A DNA stretch of 64,000 nucleotides from Rhizobium sp. NFR07 (GCF_900111905.1 NZ_FOKM01000003.1:372001-436000), one strand, 5' to 3'. Positions 46,187 through 54,734 are shown, numbered from the stretch's first letter. Numbers and translations: made by a program. The notes: a model not told the origin generated them from the letters alone.

Positions 46187-46891
46187 ATGTCGGCAGAGAA
46201 GGTAGCGATCGTCACGGCAGGTGGCAGCGGAATGGGCGCCGAGGCCGCCAGACGGCTCGCCGCAGACGGCTTCAAAGTCGCGATCCTGTCATCCTCCGGC
46301 AAGGGCGAGACGCTGGCCGCGGAACTCGGCGGTCTCGGCGTCACCGGATCGAACCAGTCGAACGACGACCTGACGCGTCTCGTCAACACCGTGATGGATG
46401 CCTGGGGGCGTGTCGACGTACTGGTCAACAGTGCCGGCCATGGTCCCCGCGCGCCGATCATCGATATCACCGACGAGCAATGGCATACAGGCCTCGACGT
46501 CTATCTGATGAACGTGATCCGTCCCGTGCGGTTGGTGACGCCGATCATGCAGGCGCAGAAGTCCGGCGCGGTCATCAACATCTCGACGGCCTGGGCCTTC
46601 GAGCCGGCCGCGATGTTTCCGACATCGGCGGTATTCCGCGCAGGACTTGCCTCCTATACCAAGATCTATGCCGACACTTACGCGGCCGACAATATCCGCA
46701 TGAACAACGTGTTGCCCGGCTGGATCGACAGCCTGCCGGCGACAGAGGAACGCCGCGACGCCGTGCCGATGAAGCGCTACGGCACGAGCGCCGAGATTGC
46801 TGCAACGGTTGCGTTCCTCGCCTCCGACGGCGCAGGCTACATCACCGGCCAGAACCTGAAGGTCGACGGTGGCCTGACGCGCTCCGTCTAG
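46187..46891 (+). CDS. short-chain dehydrogenase-like protein lacking the catalytic Tyr/Lys
   Basis: A 234-residue SDR-fold protein. The cofactor motif is TAGGSGMGAEAA (about residues 11-22), NSAG at about 84-87 and the C-terminal DG..GYITGQNLKVDGGL are normal. Where other SDRs have YxxxK, this one reads SAVFR in MFPTSAVFRAGLASYTK, so Tyr and Lys are replaced by Ser and Arg. The fold and NAD(P) binding should persist, but ordinary alcohol dehydrogenase chemistry is doubtful. GAGAGGGAG supports the start. It is the last gene of the run. Confidence 0.86.
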   Translation: MSAEKVAIVTAGGSGMGAEAARRLAADGFKVAILSSSGKGETLAAELGGLGVTGSNQSNDDLTRLVNTVMDAWGRVDVLVNSAGHGPRAPIIDITDEQWHTGLDVYLMNVIRPVRLVTPIMQAQKSGAVINISTAWAFEPAAMFPTSAVFRAGLASYTKIYADTYAADNIRMNNVLPGWIDSLPATEERRDAVPMKRYGTSAEIAATVAFLASDGAGYITGQNLKVDGGLTRSV

Positions 46892-46992
46892 GTCCCGAAC
46901 GACCCTAAGCGACTGATATTTTTCATTTGCGCCGCAGCATCCGCAACGGCATGTTGCCCGGATCGGATACATGCGGAAAGCGGATATCGGTC

Positions 46993-48240
46993 ATGGCAGC
47001 GGATGCAATCGTTCTAGGGGCAGGTATTGTCGGGGTTTCGACGGCCGTTCAACTGGCCCGTCGCGGTAAGTCGGTGGTGCTGGTCGATCGCGGCGAGCCG
47101 GGGCGGGAAACATCCTACGGCAACGCCGGGCTGATCCAGCGCGAAGGCGTCGTGCCCTACGGCTTTCCGCAGCAGTTCGGCACCATCCTGCGCTACGCGC
47201 TGAACAACCGGATCGACGCCCATTTCCACTGGCGAGCCATTCCCTCGGTGTCGTCCTTTCTGGCGAAATACTGGTGGCATTCCAACCTGTCCCGGCACCA
47301 GCTCATCGCACGCGCCTATGCGCCGCTGATCGAGCATTCGATCGCCACCCATAACGAGCTGATCGAGGAAGCCGGAGCGCAGGACCTGATCGTCAAGAAC
47401 GGCTGGACGGAAGCGTTCCGCACGCCGTCAAAGCGGGATGGCGAGTTTCGCGAGGCGGAGCGGCTGAGCCGGGAATATGGCGTCGCCTTCAAGCGGCTTT
47501 CGGCGAACGAGCTCGCAGCCCAGGAACCGCATCTTTCGCGCGATTTCGTCGGCGGGCTGAAATGGGAAGACCCGTGGTCGGTGAAGAGCCCGCTGGCTTT
47601 GACGCAGGCCTATGTGCGGCTGTTCGAAAAGCTCGGTGGCCGAGTGCTGAAGGGCGATGCCCGCAGCCTGTCGAAGACGACGACGGGATGGCGGGTCGTC
47701 GCCGGCGACGGCACGGTCGAAGCCAAGGATGTGGTCGTGGCGCTCGGGCCGTGGTCGGACACTGTGACGAAGCCGCTCGGCTACAGCTTTCTCGTCGGCG
47801 TCAAGCGCGGCTATCACATGCATTACGGGGCAAAGGGCAACGCGACGCTGAACGGCTGGACCATGGATGCGGAGCGCGGCTATTTCCTCGCGCCGATGGC
47901 CCAAGGGATCAGGCTGACGACAGGCGCCGAGTTCGCCCGCCGCGACGCGCCGAAGACGCCGATCCAGCTCGAGCGCGCCGAGGCGGTGGCAAAGACGATC
48001 TTTCCCCTGGGCGAAAGGCTGGACAAGGAGCCCTGGATGGGCGCGCGTCCCTGCACGCCGGACATGATGCCGGTGATCGGCAAGGCACCGCGCCACGAGG
48101 GCCTGTGGTTCGCCTTCGGCCATGCCCATCACGGGCTGACGCTCGGGCCGGTAACCGGCCAGGTGATCGCCGAGGCGATCATGGGCGAGAAGACGCTGAT
48201 CGACATTTCCGCCTACAGGCCGGAGCGGTTCAATGCCTAG
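46993..48240 (+). CDS. FAD-dependent D-amino-acid dehydrogenase-like oxidoreductase
   Basis: A 415-residue DAO-family flavoprotein. The FAD dinucleotide fold is at the very start (AIVLGAGIVGVSTAVQLARR), and the C-terminus (ARPCTPDMMPVIGKAPRHEG, then HAHHGLTLGPVTG) matches the DadA group. It probably oxidises a D-amino acid or a secondary amine such as a modified polyamine. The ATG at 46993 fits the dinucleotide fold. It is followed by a PuuA-like and a PuuB-like gene on the same strand, so an amine catabolic role is likely. Confidence 0.86.
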   Translation: MAADAIVLGAGIVGVSTAVQLARRGKSVVLVDRGEPGRETSYGNAGLIQREGVVPYGFPQQFGTILRYALNNRIDAHFHWRAIPSVSSFLAKYWWHSNLSRHQLIARAYAPLIEHSIATHNELIEEAGAQDLIVKNGWTEAFRTPSKRDGEFREAERLSREYGVAFKRLSANELAAQEPHLSRDFVGGLKWEDPWSVKSPLALTQAYVRLFEKLGGRVLKGDARSLSKTTTGWRVVAGDGTVEAKDVVVALGPWSDTVTKPLGYSFLVGVKRGYHMHYGAKGNATLNGWTMDAERGYFLAPMAQGIRLTTGAEFARRDAPKTPIQLERAEAVAKTIFPLGERLDKEPWMGARPCTPDMMPVIGKAPRHEGLWFAFGHAHHGLTLGPVTGQVIAEAIMGEKTLIDISAYRPERFNA

Positions 48241-48272
48241 CCCGACGCCCGGTTCTCGGCTAGGTCTTGTGC

Positions 48273-49631
48273 ATGGATGATATCAGCACCGCCCAGATCT
48301 TCTTCGACAACAATCCGGATATCGAGGTCCTCGAGGCCTTCGTGATCGACGCCAACGGGGTGCCGCGCGGCAAGTGGATCCCGCGTGAACGGGCGCTCGA
48401 CGTGCTGGCCAAGGGCATGGCGATGCCGCGCTCGGTTTATGCGCTCGACGTCTGGGGCCGCGACGTCAACGCAGCCGGGCTGGCTCAAGGGACCGGCGAT
48501 CCCGACGGGCTTTGTTTCCCTATCCTCGGCACGCTCTCGCGGGTGCCGTGGCTGAAGCGGCCGACGGCGCAGGTCATGCTCGGCATGCAGGACCCCGACG
48601 GCCAGGGCTTCTACGGCGATCCGCGCCAGGTGCTCGCCAACGTGCTGCGCGGCTTCCAGAAGATCGGGCTGACGCCGGTCGTGGCGACGGAGCTGGAATT
48701 CTACCTGATCGACCCGCTGCGTTCGGCGCTCGATCCCGTGCGGCCGCCGAATTCGCGCGAGGGGCGCTGGCACACCGGGCAGACGCAGGTCCTGTCGATC
48801 TCCGAGCTGCAGGATTTCGAGGACGTGTTCCATGGCATTGCCAGCGCCGCCCGGGCGCAGGGCATTCCCGCCGACACGACGGTGCGCGAGAACGGGCCCG
48901 GACAATACGAGATCAACCTCAACCATGTGGCCGATGCGCTTAAGGCAGCCGACTATGCGGTTCTCCTGAAGCGGATCGTCAAGGGCGTGGCGCGCGCCAA
49001 CGATCTCGACGCGACCTTCATGGCAAAGCCCTATGGCAGCCAGGCCGGCAGCGGCATGCATGTGCATTTCTCGCTGATCGACGATGCAGGGCGCAATGTC
49101 TATGCCGGCGAGGACGGGCCTTCCGAGGCGCTGTTCCATTCGGTCGGCGGGCTTCTGGAAAACATGGGGGAGAGCATGGCGGTGTTTGCGCCGCATGCCA
49201 ATTCCTACCGGCGGCTGAGGCCTTCCGAACATGCACCGACCTATGCCTCCTGGGGGTTCGACAACCGATCGGCGGCCGTGCGTGTGATCACCGCCTCGAA
49301 GCCCGCGACACGGATCGAGCATCGTGTCGCAGGCGCCGATGTGAACCCCTATCTGGCGCTGGCGATGATCCTCAACGCGGCACTTTCGGGCATTAAAGAG
49401 AAGCGCAATCCGGGCGGCGCCATCACCGGCGACGACCACGCGATCAGCCACGAACCGCTGCCGGTCAACTGGGACTACGCCCTGGCGCAGTTTTCCCGCT
49501 CGACCTTCGCCTATGCGACGCTCGGACCGAAATACCGCGCGCTGTTTTCGGCCTGCAAGGCGCAGGAACTGGCGGAATTTGCGGTTCGCGTCACGGACGT
49601 TGAATACGATGCCTACATAAGGACGGTGTGA
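48273..49631 (+). CDS. glutamine-synthetase-family protein (PuuA-like gamma-glutamylamine synthetase)
   Basis: A 452-residue member of the glutamine synthetase superfamily. The N-terminal beta-Grasp part is short, and the catalytic segments ATELEFYLID (metal ligands), ENGPGQYEINL, SGMHVHFSL and EHRVAGADVNPYLALA are conserved. The GS-like enzymes adjacent to FAD oxidases usually gamma-glutamylate an amine (PuuA of the putrescine pathway) rather than ammonia. The start is uncertain: an ATG at 48273 or a TTG at 48267. It ends 1 base before the PuuB-like start. Confidence 0.88.
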   Translation: MDDISTAQIFFDNNPDIEVLEAFVIDANGVPRGKWIPRERALDVLAKGMAMPRSVYALDVWGRDVNAAGLAQGTGDPDGLCFPILGTLSRVPWLKRPTAQVMLGMQDPDGQGFYGDPRQVLANVLRGFQKIGLTPVVATELEFYLIDPLRSALDPVRPPNSREGRWHTGQTQVLSISELQDFEDVFHGIASAARAQGIPADTTVRENGPGQYEINLNHVADALKAADYAVLLKRIVKGVARANDLDATFMAKPYGSQAGSGMHVHFSLIDDAGRNVYAGEDGPSEALFHSVGGLLENMGESMAVFAPHANSYRRLRPSEHAPTYASWGFDNRSAAVRVITASKPATRIEHRVAGADVNPYLALAMILNAALSGIKEKRNPGGAITGDDHAISHEPLPVNWDYALAQFSRSTFAYATLGPKYRALFSACKAQELAEFAVRVTDVEYDAYIRTV

Positions 49632-49632
49632 G

Positions 49633-50931
49633 ATGGCCTTCAGGACCAGTGACAATCCGGGCCACACCGGCTCGTGGTATGCTGCAAGCGCAAACGACAA
49701 GCGCGTGCGACCGGCGCTTGAAGGCGAACTGACGGCCGACGTCTGCATCATCGGCGCGGGCTTCAGCGGCATCTCGGCGGCGCTGGAACTTTCGGAACGG
49801 AGCTATTCCGTCATCGTGCTGGAGGCCGAACGGATCGGTTTCGGTGCTTCGGGGCGCAATGGCGGTCAGATCGTCAACGGCTACAGCCGCGATCTCGAGA
49901 CCATTGCCGGCCGCTACGGCCGCGACAAGGCGATCGAACTCGGCAGGATGTCGCTCGAAGGCGGCAACATCATCCGCGATCGCGTCGCCAAATACGCGAT
50001 CGACTGCGACCTCGTGCCCGGTGGCTTCTTCGCCGCCTTCACCGACAAGCAGATCCGTCAAATGGAAGAGGACAAGGCCGAGTGGGAGAAGCATGGCCAC
50101 CCGGGCCTGGAAATGGTGTCGAAGGCCGAGGTGGCGAAATATGTGAAGACCGACCGTTATGCCGGCGGAATGATCGACACGCTGGGCGGCCACATCCATC
50201 CGCTCAACCTGGTGCTTGGCGAGGCTGCCGCGGTGGAAAGCCTGGGTGGGAGGATATTCGAAGGGTCACGGGCAATCGCCGTCGAGCCGGGCACTCAGCC
50301 GGTGGTGCGGACGGCAAATGGCGCGGTGAAGGCCTCCTATGTTCTGATCTGCGGCAATGCCTATCTCGCGCCGCTGATGCCGGAGATCCATGGACGCATG
50401 ATGCCGGTGTCGAGCCAGGTGATGGTGACCGAACCGCTGGATGGCGCGCTGATCGAAAGCCTGCTGCCGGCGAACTACTGCGTCGAGGATGCCAATTACA
50501 TTCTCGACTACTATCGCCGCACGGCAGACAACCGGCTGCTCTATGGCGGCGGGATCGGTTATGGCGGCAATGATCCGAAGGATCTGACGGGAGTCATCCG
50601 TCCGAATATGCTGAAGACGTTTCCGCAGCTACAGAACGCCAGGATCGATTATGCCTGGAGCGGCAACTTCGCCCTGACGCTGACGCGCATTCCTCATATG
50701 GGCAGGCTGTCGGACACGATCTACTTCTCCCACGGCGACAGCGGCCATGGGGTGACGACGACGCATCTCCTGGGCAAGATCCTCGGAGAGGCCGTTGCCG
50801 GCCATGCTGAGCGGTTCGATGTGTGGGCGTCGCTGCCCAACCTGCCCTTCCCCGGCGGCAGCACCTTCCGGGTGCCGCTCACCATGCTTGGCGCATGGTG
50901 GTACGGGCTGAGGGACAAGCTGGGGCTTTAG
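49633..50931 (+). CDS. FAD oxidoreductase (PuuB-like gamma-glutamylputrescine oxidase)
   Basis: A 432-residue flavoprotein of the PuuB/OrdL group. After a Trp-containing N-terminus (TGSWYAASA) comes the FAD fold ADVCIIGAGFSGISAALEL and the segment GFGASGRNGGQIVNGYS. The C-terminus has the WSGNFALTLTRIPHMG and HGDSGHGVTTTHLLG patterns of this group. It should oxidise a gamma-glutamylated amine made by the preceding GS-like enzyme. The aldehyde dehydrogenase and gamma-glutamyl hydrolase needed to complete a Puu pathway are not adjacent. Its TetR regulator is convergent. Confidence 0.88.
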   Translation: MAFRTSDNPGHTGSWYAASANDKRVRPALEGELTADVCIIGAGFSGISAALELSERSYSVIVLEAERIGFGASGRNGGQIVNGYSRDLETIAGRYGRDKAIELGRMSLEGGNIIRDRVAKYAIDCDLVPGGFFAAFTDKQIRQMEEDKAEWEKHGHPGLEMVSKAEVAKYVKTDRYAGGMIDTLGGHIHPLNLVLGEAAAVESLGGRIFEGSRAIAVEPGTQPVVRTANGAVKASYVLICGNAYLAPLMPEIHGRMMPVSSQVMVTEPLDGALIESLLPANYCVEDANYILDYYRRTADNRLLYGGGIGYGGNDPKDLTGVIRPNMLKTFPQLQNARIDYAWSGNFALTLTRIPHMGRLSDTIYFSHGDSGHGVTTTHLLGKILGEAVAGHAERFDVWASLPNLPFPGGSTFRVPLTMLGAWWYGLRDKLGL

Positions 50932-50968
50932 GTGCACTCAAAGCGGTCCGCGAACGGACCGCTGCATG

Positions 50969-51625
50969 TCACGTGGCCATTTCAGGAAAGTGGCCCTTGA
51001 GGAAATAGGTCGCGTGGGTGCGCACGATCGACTTGAACTGGGCGGAGATCTGCGCCGCCTCTTCCGGAACCATCAGGGCGAGGCGCAGGGTCGCGCCGGC
51101 CATGTGGAACATCACGAAAAGCGTCTGAGCATAGCTTTCCCGCAGGGCTTCGGCGACGAAATGCTGCGTCACCTGAAAGAAACCTTCGGCCTGAGCCCTG
51201 GTCTCGGCGATATCCAGATCAGCCAGTGCCTTGTCGGCCTGGATCGCGTTCAGCAGATCCTGGGTCGAGGGCTCCTCGCGCATGCGCTGGTAATACATGT
51301 CGAAAAGATCGTCGGTGGCGCGCAAAGCGTCTTCGGCGGTCTCGATACGGGATACATGGCCCGCGATAAGCTCACGCACATCTTCGACATAGAGTTCGTA
51401 AAGCATCGCGATGATCGCGGACTTGTTGGGGAAATACTGGTAGACGGAAGCGATGGGACCGCCGGACAAAGCCGCGATCTCTTTCATCGTTACGGCATCG
51501 ATGCCCTTTTTGCCGATCAGTTCCTTCGCAACTTTCAGGATTTCGCCGATACGTTCCCGACTTCTTTCCTGCTTTGGCACCCGACGAAGCGAAGCACGTC
51601 CGGCAACCTGGCTCGACTCCTGCAT
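50969..51625 (-). CDS. TetR-family transcriptional regulator
   Basis: A 218-residue TetR regulator. The N-terminal HTH region (IGEILKVAKELIGKKG, then VTMKEIAALSGGPIASVYQY followed by FPNKSAI, about residues 26-72) is canonical. The C-terminal ligand domain contains no recognisable specificity. The start is uncertain: the ATG at 51625 has AAAAGG upstream, while the ATG at 51661 has none. It is convergent with the PuuB-like gene and lies downstream of gntK on the same strand. Its target may be the amine operon or itself. Confidence 0.87.
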   Translation of the reverse strand: MQESSQVAGRASLRRVPKQERSRERIGEILKVAKELIGKKGIDAVTMKEIAALSGGPIASVYQYFPNKSAIIAMLYELYVEDVRELIAGHVSRIETAEDALRATDDLFDMYYQRMREEPSTQDLLNAIQADKALADLDIAETRAQAEGFFQVTQHFVAEALRESYAQTLFVMFHMAGATLRLALMVPEEAAQISAQFKSIVRTHATYFLKGHFPEMAT

Positions 51626-51793
51626 GCGAAACCTTTTCTGACCAACGCCTGTTAAAGACATGCGTCGCCAGCCCAGCCAGCAACGCTAATTGGGCGTTAT
51701 ACGTAAAAAGGTTGTGTTCGGATCACTTGCAGGGCGAAAATAATGAAAGAAGGTTCTAATTTCCTTGGATATAAAGAATTAACTGAATATTAA

Positions 51794-52327
51794 TCACGTT
51801 TTTTCTTGCCATAGTTGCCGAAGCTTGGCAATTGCTGCATCTACAATTTGTGGAACGGTCGCATCTATATCCACGGTGACGACACCCGATTCGCCCTCCG
51901 GGCTCTCCAGCGTCGCCAACTGGCTCTGCAGAAGCGAGGACGGCATGAAATGGCCCTGCCGGTGGCCCATGCGATCGGCAAGCAGTTCCGGCGAACCTTT
52001 CAGGAAGACGAAGTAAAGCGGCTCGCCACCGGCGCTGCGAAGCTTTTCGCGATAGATCTTCTTCAGCGAGGAGCAGGTTGCGACAATATCCTCGTTGCGG
52101 TCGCGTGCCGCGTGCAGGTTCTCGCCGATCACCTCAAGCCACGGCCAGCGGTCTTCGTCGGTCAGCGGAATGCCTTCCGCCATCTTCTTGACGTTGGCTT
52201 CGGGATGAAGCCTGTCCCCCTCGACGAAAGTGCAGTGAAGGCGACTGGCGAGGAGTTCGGCAATCGAGGTCTTGCCCGCGCCGCTCACGCCCATGACGAT
52301 GATCGCCTTAGACTTCGTTTCGTTCAT
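51794..52327 (-). CDS. gntK: gluconokinase
   Basis: Phosphorylates gluconate to 6-phosphogluconate for the Entner-Doudoroff or pentose phosphate path. The 177-residue protein has the P-loop MGVSGAGKTSIAELLA near the start, EGDRLHPEANVKKMAEGIPL and DEDRWPWL (gluconate and Mg sites), and the lid region HRQGHFMP. It is of normal GntK length. It lies 38 bases downstream of an AbrB-family membrane protein on the same strand, with probable cotranscription. No gluconate permease is adjacent. Confidence 0.94.
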   Translation of the reverse strand: MNETKSKAIIVMGVSGAGKTSIAELLASRLHCTFVEGDRLHPEANVKKMAEGIPLTDEDRWPWLEVIGENLHAARDRNEDIVATCSSLKKIYREKLRSAGGEPLYFVFLKGSPELLADRMGHRQGHFMPSSLLQSQLATLESPEGESGVVTVDIDATVPQIVDAAIAKLRQLWQEKT

Positions 52328-52365
52328 TCCATCCTCCCTCTCGATGCGGCCCTGGCCATGCCGGA

Positions 52366-53397
52366 CTATCGCAATCTTGCATCCTTGCCGATGACGACGG
52401 GCATCAGCACGGACAGAAACATCAATCTCAATACATGGTGCGCGCCGACATAGGTGGGATCGGCATGCAGCATGACGGCCATGGCCGCCATCGTTTCCAG
52501 CCCACCGGGCGAAAAGGCGATGAGCGCGGCATCAAGCGGCACATTTGCAAAATAGGACACGAAGACGGCGATGCCAGCGGCAAGCACCATGACAACAAAG
52601 GTTACGACAAGGCCAGAAACGAAGGCGATGCGCAGATCCGCCAGGGCAACGCCGGAAAAGCGGGTGCCGATCAGCGAGCCGAGCAGGATATAGGTCGGCG
52701 TCAGGACCCAGTTGGGGACGCTGCCGTGCACCGTGCCGGTAATATGGGTGGCGATGGAAACGAAGACGCCTCCGAGCAGCATTGCCGCGGGAAACCTCCA
52801 GCGCTTGAACATAAGGCCGAACAGGGCGGACGCGACAAGGATGGCGACCAGAATGGGCAGGTCCATCGTCTGCGGAAGTACGATCACATCGTCTCCGGCG
52901 AGATCGAAGACTTCAACGATCAGCGGCACGCTGATCGTGAGCGCCAGCACGCGAACGCTCTGGGAAATGCTGACGGCCCTCAGATCGCAGCGCATTTCCG
53001 CAGCGAGGCTGAGCACGTAGCTCAGATGCCCGGGGGACGCGGCCAGCAGGGCGGTCGTCCTGTCATAGCTGAAGACGCGCTGGAGAACCCACGCGGCGGC
53101 GAAGAGCAGGATGACGATCGCAATAAAGACCATGACGAAGCTGAGCGGCCAGGTGCGGGCCGCAACGAAGATCTCGGGCGTTACCGTGGAGCCCATGGAA
53201 ACGCCGACGATGACGAAGCAGACGTTGCGGACTACATGCGGCACCGACAGCGAAAGGCCGGCAAGACTGCCGACAGTGACGGCCACCGCCGGGCCTATCA
53301 GGAAGGGAGCCGGAAGACCAAGGGCGCTTGCAATGACCGCGCCCGCAATTCCGATCAAAGCGGTGACAGCAAATTCACGTAATTCGGGAAAATTCAT
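52366..53397 (-). CDS. AbrB-family membrane protein (duplicated AbrB domain)
   Basis: A 343-residue membrane protein with about ten hydrophobic helices in two homologous halves, each containing a conserved proline/glycine-rich loop (FLIGPAVAVTVGSLAGLSL in the first half; SPGHLSYVLSLAAEMRCD and SPGGLETMAAMAVMLHADP are the paired loops). The family is annotated as AbrB or ammonia-monooxygenase-like, but it is unrelated to the AbrB transcription factor; transport or regulatory roles are suggested only. The start ATG at 53397 has AGGA upstream. It is probably the first gene of an operon with gntK. Confidence 0.83.
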   Translation of the reverse strand: MNFPELREFAVTALIGIAGAVIASALGLPAPFLIGPAVAVTVGSLAGLSLSVPHVVRNVCFVIVGVSMGSTVTPEIFVAARTWPLSFVMVFIAIVILLFAAAWVLQRVFSYDRTTALLAASPGHLSYVLSLAAEMRCDLRAVSISQSVRVLALTISVPLIVEVFDLAGDDVIVLPQTMDLPILVAILVASALFGLMFKRWRFPAAMLLGGVFVSIATHITGTVHGSVPNWVLTPTYILLGSLIGTRFSGVALADLRIAFVSGLVVTFVVMVLAAGIAVFVSYFANVPLDAALIAFSPGGLETMAAMAVMLHADPTYVGAHHVLRLMFLSVLMPVVIGKDARLR

Positions 53398-53508
53398 AAA
53401 AACCGGTCCTGAGACCCTGCCCGGCGCGGAACAACTATCTGCCTGGCAAGGTGACAACCGTTCTAGCCAACGGGGAAGGAAGGTCAACCGGAGCAGACAT
53501 GCAGGCAA

Positions 53509-53537
53509 TAAAAAACGCCGGCTGAAACCGGCGTTTT
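53509..53537 (-). terminator. intrinsic terminator of rirA
   Basis: On the minus strand AAAACGCCGG pairs with CCGGCGTTTT around a 6-base loop and is followed by a T-run, 24 bases after the rirA stop. The flanking A-runs and T-runs also make it usable in the other direction. Confidence 0.88.
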
Positions 53538-53561
53538 CCAGAAACTACAAATCCTTGCGGG

Positions 53562-54032
53562 TCAGGCGGCAGGAGCCACAACCTTCGGCATGGAAAGATT
53601 GTTAATGCCGAGCAGGAAGTTGATCTGCGGACGCGCCTTGACCAGATCGTCGATCGTATAGTCAGCCAGCACGTCGAAGAAGGCATTGAGCGCCTTGCGC
53701 AGCGCAGCGTTCAGGCCACAGCTGTCGACCAGCGGACATTCGACGGCGCCGTCCTCGAAGCATTCAGCCATGGCGAACGAGTCTTCGGTTACGCGAACGA
53801 CATCGAACAAGGTGATCTTGTCCGCGGCGCGGCCGAGCTTTACGCCGCCGTTACGGCCGCGAACGGTCTCGACGAGGCCGGCCTTGTTGAGCGGCTGCAG
53901 GATCTTGAACAGAAACAGCTCGGAGACACCATAGGCCCTGGCGATCTCGGGAATGCGGCTGAGATGGCCTTCATTGGCCGCACAATACATCAGCATGCGA
54001 ACGGCGTAATTGGTCTGCTTGGTCAAACGCAT
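53562..54032 (-). CDS. rirA: Rrf2-family iron regulator RirA
   Basis: The main iron-responsive repressor of Rhizobiales, replacing Fur in the control of siderophore and iron uptake genes. The 156-residue protein has the Rrf2 winged HTH (EIARAYGVSELFLFKILQPL, about residues 29-48) and three Cys in CFEDGAVECPLVDSC (about residues 91-105) that ligate an iron-sulfur cluster, as in known RirA. The cluster senses iron and oxygen. Upstream is a palindromic stretch and a CTATATA -10-like box. It is monocistronic with a clear terminator. Confidence 0.95.
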   Translation of the reverse strand: MRLTKQTNYAVRMLMYCAANEGHLSRIPEIARAYGVSELFLFKILQPLNKAGLVETVRGRNGGVKLGRAADKITLFDVVRVTEDSFAMAECFEDGAVECPLVDSCGLNAALRKALNAFFDVLADYTIDDLVKARPQINFLLGINNLSMPKVVAPAA

Positions 54033-54084
54033 CGTATTCTCCGGAGGTCTTTCGACCTATATATAGCCTAAGCTAGTTTTGAAC

Positions 54085-54103
54085 AATTCCAAATTGGAGA
54101 ATT
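54085..54103. promoter_or_regulatory. palindrome in the rirA promoter region
   Basis: AATTCCAAATTGGAGAATT is an imperfect inverted repeat (AATTCC and GGAGAATT) located upstream of the -10-like CTATATA (minus strand) of rirA. A small GGTC/GACC hairpin with a GAAA loop (54046-54057) sits just before the rirA ribosome site. RirA autoregulation is plausible, but I cannot match it to a known consensus with certainty. Confidence 0.4.
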
Positions 54104-54288
54104 ATCATCAGATTTTGCGGCAAGAGATCTGAGCCTGCCGATCCTCCAGTCGAGCCGGCATCTCCCTTCAGTCTAGATATCGCTAAAATATGCCCGCGTC
54201 ACTCAACTTTTTAAGATTTCCACCCGTTGTGCGCGTTTTCAGTGGAATAGTCACAACTTCGGATGTTTCCCTCGTCCGCGGGTGAAGC

Positions 54289-54419
54289 GATATCGGGCCA
54301 GGATCGTGTTCCAGGGGGAGCCCCGGTTGCGACCACAAGGACCAACCTGGCCGAGGGCAAGGCGCAGCATGGTTTCGATGTTATGGGGATACCGGGGCGG
54401 GAAAGCCCTCCCCGATATC
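54289..54419. ncRNA. candidate structured RNA element
   Basis: GATATCGGG (54289-54297) and CCCGATATC (54411-54419) form a 9-bp closing stem around about 113 bases. Inside are smaller helices: GGTTG/CAACC (54325-54347), CCAGG/CCTGG (54298-54350) and GGGGCGGG/CCCTCCCC (54394 to about 54413, competing with the closing stem). This multi-branched layout in an otherwise gene-free stretch suggests an RNA. Strand and family are unknown. I compared it from memory with 6S, SRP and tmRNA patterns and found no match. A DNA palindrome without RNA function is an alternative. Confidence 0.3.
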
Positions 54420-54455
54420 AAAAGAATATGATGTTTTCCGGCGTTTCTGCCGATG

Positions 54456-54578
54456 TCAGGCCCACCACGCAAAGCCGGCGGTGAATAGGCCAGATACAAC
54501 CAAGGCCAGCAGAAGGGTCGCGCCCAGCCTGCCGATGCGAGCGCGCCGCGCCCGCTTTTCGTCCCACTCGTATACCAT
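54456..54578 (-). CDS. 40-residue single-pass membrane peptide
   Basis: A short gene missed by most length cut-offs. The product starts MVYEWDEKRARRARIGRLGA, a charged basic N-terminus, and continues with one hydrophobic segment (TLLLALVVSGLFTAGFAWWA) to the C-terminus. The ribosome site AGGAGTGGGAG is very strong and well spaced before the ATG at 54578. Charge distribution predicts an N-in membrane peptide. No function is known to me. Similar tiny membrane peptides occur in Rhizobiales, which I recall only in a general way. Confidence 0.65.
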   Translation of the reverse strand: MVYEWDEKRARRARIGRLGATLLLALVVSGLFTAGFAWWA

Positions 54579-54734
54579 GAACTCCCACTCCTACTTGCAA
54601 CTAAATTAGGCGCCCCTTGCGGGACGTCAAGCGCCGGGGGTGGAACATTCGAGGCTTGCGCGAGCCATGCCGCGCGCATCAATTGGTAGAGGGTGACCAT
54701 TGCGACGGGACGAAAAAGAGGGGCCGGCGGCGCG

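Larger units (their letters stand above)
54033..54455. other. intergenic region upstream of rirA, with candidate folded RNA
   Basis: A 423-base gap. The rirA promoter is at about 54050-54110. A second structure at 54289-54419 could be a small RNA (separate entry). The rest shows no gene in either strand. Confidence 0.5.

Noticed and set aside
54289..54419. 6S, SRP or tmRNA identity of the folded region
   Set aside because: I could not match the sequence to remembered signatures (for example the SRP GGTCAGGTC...GGAAGCAGCC core), so it is kept only as an unassigned candidate.
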